Source: Devosia sp. Root685 (lineage in GTDB: Bacteria; Pseudomonadota; Alphaproteobacteria; Rhizobiales; Devosiaceae). From it: 64,000 nucleotides of DNA. The notes below the pieces were generated by a model, which was not told the origin of the DNA, did no database searches, and saw nothing but the letters and a program-made list of their open reading frames with translations. Shown here piece after piece: positions 56,906-64,000 of this stretch. The stretch is from the NCBI RefSeq assembly GCF_001427875.1, contig NZ_LMHK01000001.1, forward strand, positions 126,871-190,870. Direction: 5' to 3'. The position numbers and the translations under genes are program-made. Within the stretch, counting starts at the first letter, position 1. The number at the start of each line of letters is the position of its first letter.

Positions 56906-58051
56906 ATGAGTGAATTCGATGAAGGCCGCCGAGCATTCGCGAGCTTTCGTGTGCTGAATGGCGAAGATAGCCATTCGGAGCGGGATCAACTGTTCCGCAA
57001 CATGGCCAAACTGTTCAGCTTCGTGTCCGACCGGTGCGACGATGAGCAGGTCGTCCAGTATGACGAGGCGCTTTGCCTCCTCGCCGAACTGGTCGAGGTC
57101 GAAGCCCGCGCCCATGTCGCCAAAATTCTCGCGCCGCTGCAACGGGCGCCCGGCACGGTGGTGGTCAAGCTTGCCAATGACGACATCGAGGTCGCCCGGC
57201 CGCTGCTGGAATTCTCCAATGTGCTCAGCGATGACGACCTGATCGACATCATCGAAAAGCAGTCCGAAGCGCATCGCGTCGCCATCGCCGGCCGCGCCAC
57301 GGTTACTGAGCGCGTAGGCGAGGCCATCGTCGAGCACGGCGATTCCTCGTCGGTCATCAAATTCGTCCGCAATGCCAATGCCGAGATCGGCCGCACCACG
57401 CTCGAAAAGCTCGTGGCCCGCGCCAGCCAGGACGCGGCTATTGCCGAGGACTTGCGCAATCGCGCTGAAATCGACTGGAAATCGCTGCGTGGCGAAATCG
57501 ACTCTGTTGCCGACAGGGTGATGGAGACGCTTGGCGAGGTCGATGGCCGCTTCGATCCAGTCACCGCCGGCAAGGTCAATGCTGTCGTCTACAAGCGCAT
57601 GCGCAACCGCGCCGGTTTCAACGCGCAGGAGTGGAAGGTCGCCTATAATCAGGTCCGCGCCTTGACCGACCGCAAGCAGCTCGACGATCGTGCGCTCGCC
57701 CGCTTTGCCCGCTTCGGCTATGGCCACCATGCGGCAGCCGCCATCGCGGTCATGCTACGCGTCGCCCCCGAAATCGTGGTGAAGTGGCTCGCCAGCCAGG
57801 ATTATGCAGCCGTTACCGTTGCGTTACGCGCCTCAGGGCTGCAATCCGATCTCTTCGGCGCCATTGCCTCGACCTTGCCTTGGCGCGACCTGCCCACGCA
57901 GGGCCACCAAGACATGATGGTCAACCGCTTCGAAGCGCTCGATGAAGAAGAAGCGCGCAATATCTTCGAGCTATGGCGGGCTCATTCCTTCCGCCGCCGC
58001 AGTGCAGCCGCGAGTGCTCACATGCACGAGCCGCAGGCGATGACCGCGTAA
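56906..58051 (+). CDS. DUF2336-like helical protein
   Basis: A 381-residue soluble, largely helical protein, from ATG 56906. Segments such as LFSFVSDRCDDEQVVQYDEA, LLEFSNVLSDDDLIDIIEKQ, HRVAIAGRATVTERVGEAIV and VIKFVRNANAEIGRTTLEKL follow the heat-repeat-like DUF2336 pattern known from alphaproteobacteria. The frame is open from 56813, but ATG 56906 starts the conserved part. Function unknown; it is apparently a single-gene unit. Confidence 0.75.
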   Translation: MSEFDEGRRAFASFRVLNGEDSHSERDQLFRNMAKLFSFVSDRCDDEQVVQYDEALCLLAELVEVEARAHVAKILAPLQRAPGTVVVKLANDDIEVARPLLEFSNVLSDDDLIDIIEKQSEAHRVAIAGRATVTERVGEAIVEHGDSSSVIKFVRNANAEIGRTTLEKLVARASQDAAIAEDLRNRAEIDWKSLRGEIDSVADRVMETLGEVDGRFDPVTAGKVNAVVYKRMRNRAGFNAQEWKVAYNQVRALTDRKQLDDRALARFARFGYGHHAAAAIAVMLRVAPEIVVKWLASQDYAAVTVALRASGLQSDLFGAIASTLPWRDLPTQGHQDMMVNRFEALDEEEARNIFELWRAHSFRRRSAAASAHMHEPQAMTA

Positions 58052-58068
58052 CTTTCGAGCGCCGCGGC

Positions 58069-58263
58069 AATCCCTCCCATCCTCCCCCATCAAGGGGGAG
58101 GTGTCGTATTGAGTTTTGAGGCAGTATTTTGCCAAATCCACAGTCTTCAACCGAATTCGCATAGCAAATTCGGTGACACCTCCCCCTTGATGGGCTCCGA
58201 CCTGTCCCGAAGGTCAAATCGCTCTAGCGGAGCGATTTGACGTGAGGAGGCCGGGAGGGGGTG
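58069..58263. repeat. Palindromic repeat (same family as 28033-28150) interrupted by a second palindrome
   Basis: The left arm near 58070-58103 (CCTCCCCCATCAAGGGGGAG) and right arm from 58175 (GACACCTCCCCCTTGATGGG) match the repeat at 28033-28150, and the middle (GTATTGAGTTTTGAGGCAG) is also alike. The right arm breaks after 58194 and resumes at 58246 (GGAGGCCGGGAGGGGGTG). The 51 bases between are absent from the other copy. This fills most of the 306-base gap before the ArsR gene. Confidence 0.85.
58195..58245. repeat. 51-base insertion with perfect 11-bp inverted repeat
   Basis: Within the right arm of the larger repeat lies an extra 51 bases. Its core is TCAAATCGCTC-TAGCG-GAGCGATTTGA at 58214-58240, with perfect 11-bp arms. 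It looks like one miniature palindromic element inserted in another. No target-site duplication is obvious by eye. Confidence 0.65.
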
Positions 58264-58318
58264 TTCGGCAAGCACATGTTCCCAACCCTCAAAAACCACT
58301 GGACCTCGCCCTTCGTCT

Positions 58319-58342
58319 AGATATAAAGATATCTTTATATCT
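58319..58342. promoter_or_regulatory. 24-bp perfect palindrome, probable ArsR-type operator
   Basis: AGATATAAAGAT followed by ATCTTTATATCT forms a perfect 24-bp palindrome, ending 15 bases before the GTG start of the ArsR-methyltransferase gene. The size and AT-rich symmetry fit an ArsR-family operator, so autoregulation is likely. Confidence 0.75.
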
Positions 58343-58357
58343 TTCGCGAGGCAGAGC

Positions 58358-59308
58358 GTGTCGGAACTGGTCGGTGTATTGAAGGCAGCAGGGGAGAGCA
58401 CGCGTTTGCGGCTCCTGGCGCTGCTCGCCGATGGCGATCATTCGGTCAAGGATCTTACCGAGATCCTCGATCAGAGCCAACCCCGCGTTTCCCGCCACCT
58501 CAAGCTCTTGGCCGATGCCGGCCTGATCCAGCGCCACGCCGAGGGCGCCTGGGCGTATTATGGTCTGGCACCACACGGCCACGGCGCAGAATTGGCCCGC
58601 TGGCTCGTCGCCCGTATCGATCATAACAATCCCGAACGCCAGCGCGATCGTGACCGGCAGGCCGCCGCGCTTGCGGCGCAGCAGGCTATGGCCACCGCCT
58701 ATTTCGCCAAGGTCGCCGAAAGCTGGGACCTGCTCAAAACCCTCCATGTGCCTGAAGAGGCCGTCGAAGCCGCGCTGCTCGAAACCCTCAATAATCGCGT
58801 CGTCGATCTCCTCGTCGACCTCGGCACCGGCACCGGCCGCATGCTTGAACTGCTGGCGCCCACCTATAAGCGGGCCATCGGCGTCGATTCGAGCCGCGAA
58901 ATGCTTGCCGTCGCGCGCTCGCGCCTCGCGGCCGCCGGTCTCAACCAGGCCCAGGTGCGCCTCGGCGATATCGCCGCGCTCGACAATGCCATTGGCCTTG
59001 CCGATGTCGTGGTGATCCACCAGGTGCTGCATTATTTCGACGATCCCGGCCGAATGCTGGGGCAGGCGCGACGCCTGCTCAAAAGCGGTGGCGAAATCCT
59101 GATCGTGGATTTTGCGCCGCACGCGCTCGAATTCCTGCGCACCGAGCATGCCCATCGCCGGCTTGGTCTATCGCAGGAGCAGATGACGGGCTGGGCGGAA
59201 GCGGCCGGACTGCATGTGCAGTCCATGCGCGAATTCCCCAGCAAGAACAAGGATGGCGGGCTGACGGTATGCCTCTGGCGCCTCAGCGACCGCACAAAGA
59301 CGGAATAG
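58358..59308 (+). CDS. ArsR-family regulator fused to a SAM-dependent methyltransferase domain
   Basis: A 316-residue protein. Residues 1-85 are an ArsR winged helix (GDHSVKDLTEILDQSQPRVS then RHLKLLADAGLIQRH). Residues about 130-300 are a class I methyltransferase domain with motif I VDLGTGTGRMLELL. No metal-site cysteines typical of ArsR or SmtB are seen. The start is GTG with GAGG upstream. metF begins four bases after its stop, so it likely senses SAM or SAH and controls methionine-cycle genes; that is inference, parallel to the ArsR-type SahR regulators. Confidence 0.88.
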   Translation: MSELVGVLKAAGESTRLRLLALLADGDHSVKDLTEILDQSQPRVSRHLKLLADAGLIQRHAEGAWAYYGLAPHGHGAELARWLVARIDHNNPERQRDRDRQAAALAAQQAMATAYFAKVAESWDLLKTLHVPEEAVEAALLETLNNRVVDLLVDLGTGTGRMLELLAPTYKRAIGVDSSREMLAVARSRLAAAGLNQAQVRLGDIAALDNAIGLADVVVIHQVLHYFDDPGRMLGQARRLLKSGGEILIVDFAPHALEFLRTEHAHRRLGLSQEQMTGWAEAAGLHVQSMREFPSKNKDGGLTVCLWRLSDRTKTE

Positions 59309-59312
59309 ACCC

Positions 59313-60209
59313 ATGATCGACGACGACCTCCGCGCCAGTCGCCTGACCGCCGACAAGCGCCCCGAGCTGCAGATTTCTTTCGAATTCTTCCCGCCCAAGA
59401 CCGATGCGATGGAAGAAAAATTCTGGGAATCGATCGGCAAGCTCGCTCCATTGAAGCCGCGCTTCGTTTCCGTGACCTATGGGGCAGGGGGCTCGACCCG
59501 CGAACGCACCCTGCGCATGGTGCGCCACATCACGTCGGACACTGGCGTGCCGGCCGCCGCGCATCTCACCTGCGTCGGCGCTTCGAAGGGTGAAATCGAC
59601 GAGGTCGTTCGCGGCTTTGCCGAGGTCGGCGTGAAGAGCATCGTTGCGCTGCGTGGCGATCCGCCGGAAGGCATCGGCCAGCCCTTTTCGCCGCATCCAC
59701 AGGGTTATCAGAACGCCGCCGATCTTGTGGCCGGCATCCGCAAGCTCGGCGATTTCGACATTTCAGTCGCCGCCTATCCCGAAAAGCATCCGCAAAGCGC
59801 GAGCTGGGATGAGGATATCGACAACCTCAAGCGCAAGATCGACGCCGGTGCCGACCGCGCTATTACGCAGATGTTCTTCCGCAATTCGGACTATCTGCGG
59901 TTCGTCGAGCGTGCCCGCAAGGCCGGCGTTTCCGCGCCGATCGTGCCGGGTATCCAGCCGATCCACTCGTTCAAGCAGATTTCTGGGTTTGCGGCCCGCT
60001 GTGGCGCCTCGATTCCCGATTGGCTGGCCGAGCGCTTTTCCGGTTTGGAAAACGACCCGGATACGCATGCACTGGTCGCTGCGGCGGTCGCTGCCGAGCA
60101 GGTGACCGAACTCCTCGACGAAGGCGTCACAGAATTCCATTTCTATACGCTCAACCGCTCGAATCTGGTGCTCGCACTGGCGCGTTTGCTGGGCCGCCGG
60201 CCGGACTAG
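59313..60209 (+). CDS. metF: 5,10-methylenetetrahydrofolate reductase
   Basis: MetF reduces methylene-THF to methyl-THF, the methyl donor for methionine synthesis. The 298-residue barrel protein begins with ISFEFFPPKTDAMEE and includes SVTYGAGGSTRERTLRMVRH, VALRGDPPEG and the ITQMFFRNSDYLRFVERARK region, all standard MetF motifs. It follows the ArsR-methyltransferase gene by four bases, which implies co-regulation. Confidence 0.97.
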   Translation: MIDDDLRASRLTADKRPELQISFEFFPPKTDAMEEKFWESIGKLAPLKPRFVSVTYGAGGSTRERTLRMVRHITSDTGVPAAAHLTCVGASKGEIDEVVRGFAEVGVKSIVALRGDPPEGIGQPFSPHPQGYQNAADLVAGIRKLGDFDISVAAYPEKHPQSASWDEDIDNLKRKIDAGADRAITQMFFRNSDYLRFVERARKAGVSAPIVPGIQPIHSFKQISGFAARCGASIPDWLAERFSGLENDPDTHALVAAAVAAEQVTELLDEGVTEFHFYTLNRSNLVLALARLLGRRPD

Positions 60210-60232
60210 AACGGCGTTCAGGTCACGTTCAG

Positions 60233-60284
60233 CTTGGTGGCTGCAAGACTATTTGAACTTATGGTTCATAAAATGGCCACCAAG
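60233..60284. other. Inverted repeat CTTGGTGGC / GCCACCAAG
   Basis: A perfect 9-bp inverted repeat (60233-60241 and 60276-60284) with a 34-base AT-richer loop lies between metF and the Pro/Ala-rich protein gene. No T-run follows. It could be a weak terminator for metF or an operator; neither is shown. Confidence 0.35.
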
Positions 60285-60336
60285 TTCGCCTTGAAGGGCG
60301 GATCATTTGCGACGCAAAGCGGAGCCGACTAGACCT

Positions 60337-61107
60337 ATGAAGATGGATCGTCGCCTGACCAATGGCCTTGCCTGGGCCGGGGCGCTACTCGTCATTGGCA
60401 TTCCTGCTGCCGATTATCTCACTGGCGCCTTTGCCGGCACGCCCAGCGTGGCGGTCATCGACGCGGCACCCGTTGCCGCGGAGGCCGCCCCCGTTGCGCC
60501 GCCGACCGCGCCCAAGCCCGCAGCGGCCGAAGCGCCAAAACCCGCCGGCAAGCCGCAGGCTGTCGCCAGCACGTCGGACGCCGTTTCCGCATTCGAGCAA
60601 TCGGGAAAGCCCTTGCCGAGCTACATTACCGGCGGCGATAGCCCGGCGATTGCTACGCCGGCCAAGCCCGTACCCGAGCGCCCTGCGCAACAGCCGGCTC
60701 CGGCTGTGGCGACGCCGGTCCCTGCGGTCGCAATCCCGGCTCCGGCCGAGCAGGTTGCCGCCCTTCCGGCTAAAACGGCCCCAATGCCGATGCCGCTTTC
60801 CATGCGCCCGCAGCCCGTCAGCGTTCCCCTGGCCACGAACCAGCCGCTGATCATCAATCAGCCGGCAACCGCGCCGGTCGTGCCGATGCAGCAGCCCAAC
60901 GATATCGTCACCTCCGAAGATCTCGACGATTGGGAATCGGGTCCGCTCAACGAGTTCCTTGCTCGCCGCGGCCAGCAGAGCAGCGCCACCTACCGGGTGC
61001 AGCAGAATACCCCGGCTTACGACAGCAATGGCTTCTGGCTCGACGAAGGCCCACGCAACCAGCGCTATCCGCAGAGCGACGACGACGTCTACTACACGCC
61101 ATTCTGA
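60337..61107 (+). CDS. Exported or anchored Pro/Ala-rich protein
   Basis: A 256-residue protein with an N-terminal hydrophobic segment (GLAWAGALLVIGIPAADYLT), then about 150 residues rich in Ala, Pro and Val, likely disordered. The C-terminal 60 residues are polar (LDDWESGPLNEFLARRGQQ and YPQSDDDVYYTPF). I do not recognise a family. It may span the periplasm from an inner-membrane anchor. I used ATG 60337, though ATG 60343 is equally possible. Confidence 0.7.
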   Translation: MKMDRRLTNGLAWAGALLVIGIPAADYLTGAFAGTPSVAVIDAAPVAAEAAPVAPPTAPKPAAAEAPKPAGKPQAVASTSDAVSAFEQSGKPLPSYITGGDSPAIATPAKPVPERPAQQPAPAVATPVPAVAIPAPAEQVAALPAKTAPMPMPLSMRPQPVSVPLATNQPLIINQPATAPVVPMQQPNDIVTSEDLDDWESGPLNEFLARRGQQSSATYRVQQNTPAYDSNGFWLDEGPRNQRYPQSDDDVYYTPF

Positions 61108-61207
61108 TCAGCGAAGGGCGGGCGGCTCCCATGCGCGGGAGGGCATGGACCCAGGCGCAATGCCCGGATAATCTCTGCGCCCTACCATTTATGCTCATTC
61201 GATCGGC

Positions 61208-61969
61208 ATGAGGGCCAAGCAGATGTTGTGCTGCGTACGCAAAGCGGAAGAAAATCGCGATGTCTGGCAGAAGCTCTCGAGCTTCCTCGGCTCGTTCTCG
61301 CGCCGCACCGGCGTCGCGGGCCATATAGCCAATATCCTCGACCCCGACACCTGGCTGCCCGGCGGCCGCGAGGCTGCCTTTACGCTCGCCCTGATCGCCC
61401 TGTCGGCCAAAATGGCCATGGCCGATGGCGCCGTGACGGCCTCTGAGGTCCGCGCGTTCAACGCGACCGTGGAAATCACCAAGGGCCAGGAGCCCCAGGT
61501 GGAACGCCTGTTCAATCTCGCCAAGCAGGACGTCGCCGGTTACGAGGCCTATGCCCGCAAAGTGGCCCGATTCTTCGCCGATACGCCTGAGACGCTCGAA
61601 CATGTGCTCGATGGCCTGTTCTTCATCGCCACAGCCGATGGGCTCGTGCACGAGGCCGAACTCGACTACCTGCGCTCCGTCAGCACCATCTTCGGCTTCG
61701 ACGAAGTGCGCTTCGAGCAGATCGCATCGCAGCATGTCATGCTCGAAGAAGGCGTCGACCCCTATGTGGTTCTCGGCCTGTCGCACGAAGCGCCGCCTGA
61801 GGAAGTGCGCCGCGTCTATCGCCTGCTCGTTGCCGAGCACCATCCCGACCGCCTGATCGCCAAGGGCGTGCCCGAGGAACTGATCGATGTGGCCACCGCC
61901 CGTATGGCGGCGATCAACCTCGCCTACCAGGCCATCACCAAGCCGCGCCCCCAGCCGCTCCTTACCTGA
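61208..61969 (+). CDS. TerB-domain and J-domain protein (DjlA-like)
   Basis: A 253-residue protein. The middle part (about 60-180) is a TerB-like all-helical domain (LALIALSAKMAMADGAVTAS; GLFFIATADGLVHEAELDYL), with acidic motifs in each half. The C-terminal 65 residues are a J domain (VDPYVVLGLSHEAPPEEVRR), including a His-Pro-Asp (HPD) motif in VAEHHPDRLI. It lacks the N-terminal membrane segment of E. coli DjlA. It probably recruits DnaK to specific clients. The start is uncertain between ATG 61208 and 61223. Confidence 0.88.
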   Translation: MRAKQMLCCVRKAEENRDVWQKLSSFLGSFSRRTGVAGHIANILDPDTWLPGGREAAFTLALIALSAKMAMADGAVTASEVRAFNATVEITKGQEPQVERLFNLAKQDVAGYEAYARKVARFFADTPETLEHVLDGLFFIATADGLVHEAELDYLRSVSTIFGFDEVRFEQIASQHVMLEEGVDPYVVLGLSHEAPPEEVRRVYRLLVAEHHPDRLIAKGVPEELIDVATARMAAINLAYQAITKPRPQPLLT

Positions 61970-62012
61970 TCTTCGCGCTTGACGCGGGGCAGGGTGCGCC
62001 CCTACATCGGCG

Positions 62013-62400
<388 letters not shown>

Positions 62401-62588
62401 TTAACCTCTTCATGGAGTTGACACAATTCCGCCTGCGCAGCGCCGCAAGCCTGACGGCTGGTTAATGTACATTGCGGCTACATTACGATAAGTTCATGAT
62501 TTCATTGAGAGATTTTACAGCAACGCAATGTTGCGGCAATCCTGGGGTGGTTATGTTGTCTCGTCAACAACACACGGAGACACTCCAA

Positions 62589-62735
62589 ATGAAGAAGATC
62601 GTTGCTCTCGCTATCGCCTCGCTCATGGTTGCCGGCGTTGCCACCCCGTCCTTCGCCGCTTCGGCAGACCACTGCGCGTTCAAGGACAAGTCCCTCTGCG
62701 TCACCGAATCGCTGGTTAGCGTCAACAACAGCTAA
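62589..62735 (+). CDS. Tiny secreted protein with CAFKDKSLC motif, copy 1
   Basis: A 48-residue protein from ATG 62589. A signal peptide takes up about 24 residues (ALAIASLMVAGVATPSFAAS). The mature peptide is about 24 residues and contains ADHCAFKDKSLCVTESLV, with two cysteines seven residues apart. A close relative is encoded at 62935. The frame is open upstream from 62472, but the methionine before KKIVALA starts the signal peptide. Confidence 0.75.
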   Translation: MKKIVALAIASLMVAGVATPSFAASADHCAFKDKSLCVTESLVSVNNS

Positions 62736-62800
62736 GCGGCTCGGCCTCCGGGCCTCGTCATGAGACCCTCGGGCTCTCGCCTGAGTGTCTGGCACCATCC

Positions 62801-62850
62801 GCCGACGGCTCAATCAGTGGTCAAACATGACTGCGTGATCTGAGCCGTCG
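62801..62850. other. Inverted repeat between the two tiny secreted protein genes
   Basis: CGACGGCTCA at 62803-62812 and TGAGCCGTCG at 62841-62850 are perfect complements, with further partial pairing (ATCA/TGAT) inside. TTATTT and CCTTTT follow. It may be a weak terminator for the first small gene or an mRNA structure. Confidence 0.45.
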
Positions 62851-62934
62851 CGGCTTATTTGGCCTTTTGCGGGAACGCTCAGGCAAGGTGGCACTACTAG
62901 AAGCCACGGTATTTCGTATCTAGGAGATTTCTTG

Positions 62935-63114
62935 ATGAAAGCCATTTTTGCCAGCGTTGTCGCTGCCCTGCTCATTTCCGTGACCGCAGCGCCCAGCTTT
63001 GCCGCATCCACGACCGATCCCAACGATTGCGTGTTCAAGGATGTTTCGCTCTGCACGAACGAGAGCATCTCTCCGCTCGCCAATGACGCGCCTCCGGCGA
63101 TAATCTGGTCCTGA
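62935..63114 (+). CDS. Tiny secreted protein with CVFKDVSLC motif, copy 2
   Basis: A 59-residue protein from ATG 62935. The signal peptide ends near residue 24 (LISVTAAPSFAAS). The mature peptide contains NDCVFKDVSLCTNESISPL, matching the core of the protein at 62589 (C-x-F-K-D-x-S-L-C-x-x-E-S). The two genes lie about 200 bases apart on the same strand and are clearly paralogues. The function is unknown. Confidence 0.75.
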   Translation: MKAIFASVVAALLISVTAAPSFAASTTDPNDCVFKDVSLCTNESISPLANDAPPAIIWS

Positions 63115-63148
63115 TGCTGCCCATTAGTGCGACTTTGCACTGAAGTTT

Positions 63149-63187
63149 GAGCCCTTGGACCGTCCGTCCTGGGGCTTTTCCTTTTTC
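63149..63187 (+). terminator. Rho-independent terminator
   Basis: AGCCCTTGGA pairs imperfectly with TCCTGGGGCT around CCGTCCG, followed by TTTTCCTTTTT. It lies 35 bases after the second tiny secreted protein gene. Confidence 0.7.
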
Positions 63188-63301
63188 TGGCATAGGTGAT
63201 GCGCGACGCCACGCTCTTGCGCGCTCCCCCTCATGGCTTTAAGGCGAACCCTTCACTTTCCGCCGTAGACCGGCGGCACACGCTGTAGGAGTTCGAGCGC
63301 G

Positions 63302-64000
63302 ATGCCTCTGGCCACACCGTATTACCTGATCGACGAAACTGCGCTCGATCGGAATCTGGCTCGTATCGACCAGCTTCGGGCGCAGTCGGGCGCCAAATGC
63401 CTGCTAGCGCTAAAATGCTTTGCCACGTGGTCGGCCTTCGCGCAGATGGCCCCGCATATGGATGGCACCACCTCCTCGTCACTTAACGAGGTCAAACTCG
63501 GCCGCGAAAAATTCGGCGGCGAGACGCATGCCTATTCCGTCGCGTGGTCGGATGGCGAGATCGACGAAGCGATCGCCAATGCCGACAAGATCATCTTCAA
63601 CTCCGTTGGCCAGCTTGAGCGCTATGCGGCCAAGGCTACGCATCTGCCCATCGGGTTGCGGGTCAATCCCGGCGTTAGCCATTCCCATTTCGATCTGGCC
63701 GATCCCGCCCGCCCCTTCAGCCGCCTCGGCGAATGGGATCTGGCGCGCGTCGAAGCCGTCATGGATCGCGTCTCGGGCTTCATGCTGCATTGCAATTGCG
63801 AGAACGACTCGCTCGAAGCCCTTTCGGCATTGCTCGATCAGTTCGAAACCAAGCTTGGCCATCTGCTGGAGCGCCTCGATTGGGTCAGCCTCGGCGGCGG
63901 CATCCACTTCACCAAGCCGGGCTATCCCATCGATGGTCTTGCCGCGCGCCTAAAAGCCTTTGCTGAGCGCTTTGGCGTGCAGGTTTATCTTGAACCTGGC
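63302..64000 (+). CDS. nspC: Carboxynorspermidine decarboxylase (5' part, cut by window end)
   Basis: The first 233 codons of a PLP-dependent decarboxylase that converts carboxyspermidine or carboxynorspermidine to spermidine or norspermidine. The opening MPLATPYYLIDETALDRNLA and the PLP lysine (Lys38) in LALKCFATWSAFAQM are typical. They are followed by MDGTTSSSLNEVKLGREKFG, HAYSVAWSDGEIDEAI and RVNPGVSHSHFDLADPARPF, which match NspC closely. AGGAG lies 10 bases before the ATG. The frame is open to the last base; roughly 130 residues should follow outside the window. Confidence 0.95.
   Translation, partial: MPLATPYYLIDETALDRNLARIDQLRAQSGAKCLLALKCFATWSAFAQMAPHMDGTTSSSLNEVKLGREKFGGETHAYSVAWSDGEIDEAIANADKIIFNSVGQLERYAAKATHLPIGLRVNPGVSHSHFDLADPARPFSRLGEWDLARVEAVMDRVSGFMLHCNCENDSLEALSALLDQFETKLGHLLERLDWVSLGGGIHFTKPGYPIDGLAARLKAFAERFGVQVYLEPG

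Overview
The window looks like chromosomal DNA of a GC-rich alphaproteobacterium of the Hyphomicrobiales. The gene content resembles Devosiaceae, but the genus is my inference from gene order and protein style, not a search. Gene density is high and most operons are tightly packed with 4-base start/stop overlaps. Short palindromic intergenic repeats are scattered through the window. One class A RNase P RNA (rnpB) is present; I recognised no tRNA, rRNA, CRISPR array, prophage or insertion sequence.

Layout. 1-3.2 kb: an AI-2E family permease and a Kef-type cation/proton antiporter. 3.3-14.5 kb (+): a complete glycogen cluster, glgP-glgB-glgC-glgA-pgm-glgX. 14.6-23.1 kb (-): a urease operon read as ureD-ureA-ureJ-ureB-(unknown)-ureC-(MliC-like)-(membrane protein)-ureE-ureF-(DUF3995-like)-ureG-GNAT. 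23.5-29.5 kb (-): the urea ABC importer urtABCDE. 29.7-34.0 kb (+), divergent from urtA: an NCS1-permease/histidine-kinase/receiver fusion and an overlapping LuxR-type response regulator. 34.1-37.7 kb: secreted or surface proteins, including a collagen-like one, around an XRE regulator. 37.8-40.6 kb: a NitT/TauT-type ABC importer. 40.7-45.6 kb: PPK2, an FdhF/YdeP-type molybdoenzyme and EttA. 45.6-46.6 kb: an AT-richer island with an orphan gene and a broken small ORF. 46.6-49.8 kb: a periplasmic rhodanese, a YeeE/YedE-type sulfur transporter, a Cys-repeat anchored protein and a DUF6969-like protein. 49.8-58.1 kb: a stand-alone receiver, two paralogous small secreted proteins, a hydrolase, a host-attachment family protein, RarD, the divergent oxyR/katG pair and a DUF2336-like protein. 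58.3-60.2 kb: an ArsR-methyltransferase fusion and metF, preceded by a 24-bp perfect palindrome. 60.3-64 kb: a Pro/Ala-rich exported protein, a TerB/DnaJ protein, rnpB, two tiny paralogous secreted proteins and the start of nspC, cut by the window end.

How it works together. The central theme is urea nitrogen. UrtABCDE imports urea, urease hydrolyses it to ammonia and CO2, and ureDEFG with UreJ supply and insert nickel. The transporter-like kinase and LuxR regulator sit head to head with urtA. A TACGTC-N4-GACGTA inverted repeat lies in the shared 241-base gap. This arrangement, a permease-like sensor with an eight-cysteine linker possibly controlling urea uptake, is my leading candidate for an undescribed system. 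Its ligand and targets are inferred, not shown.
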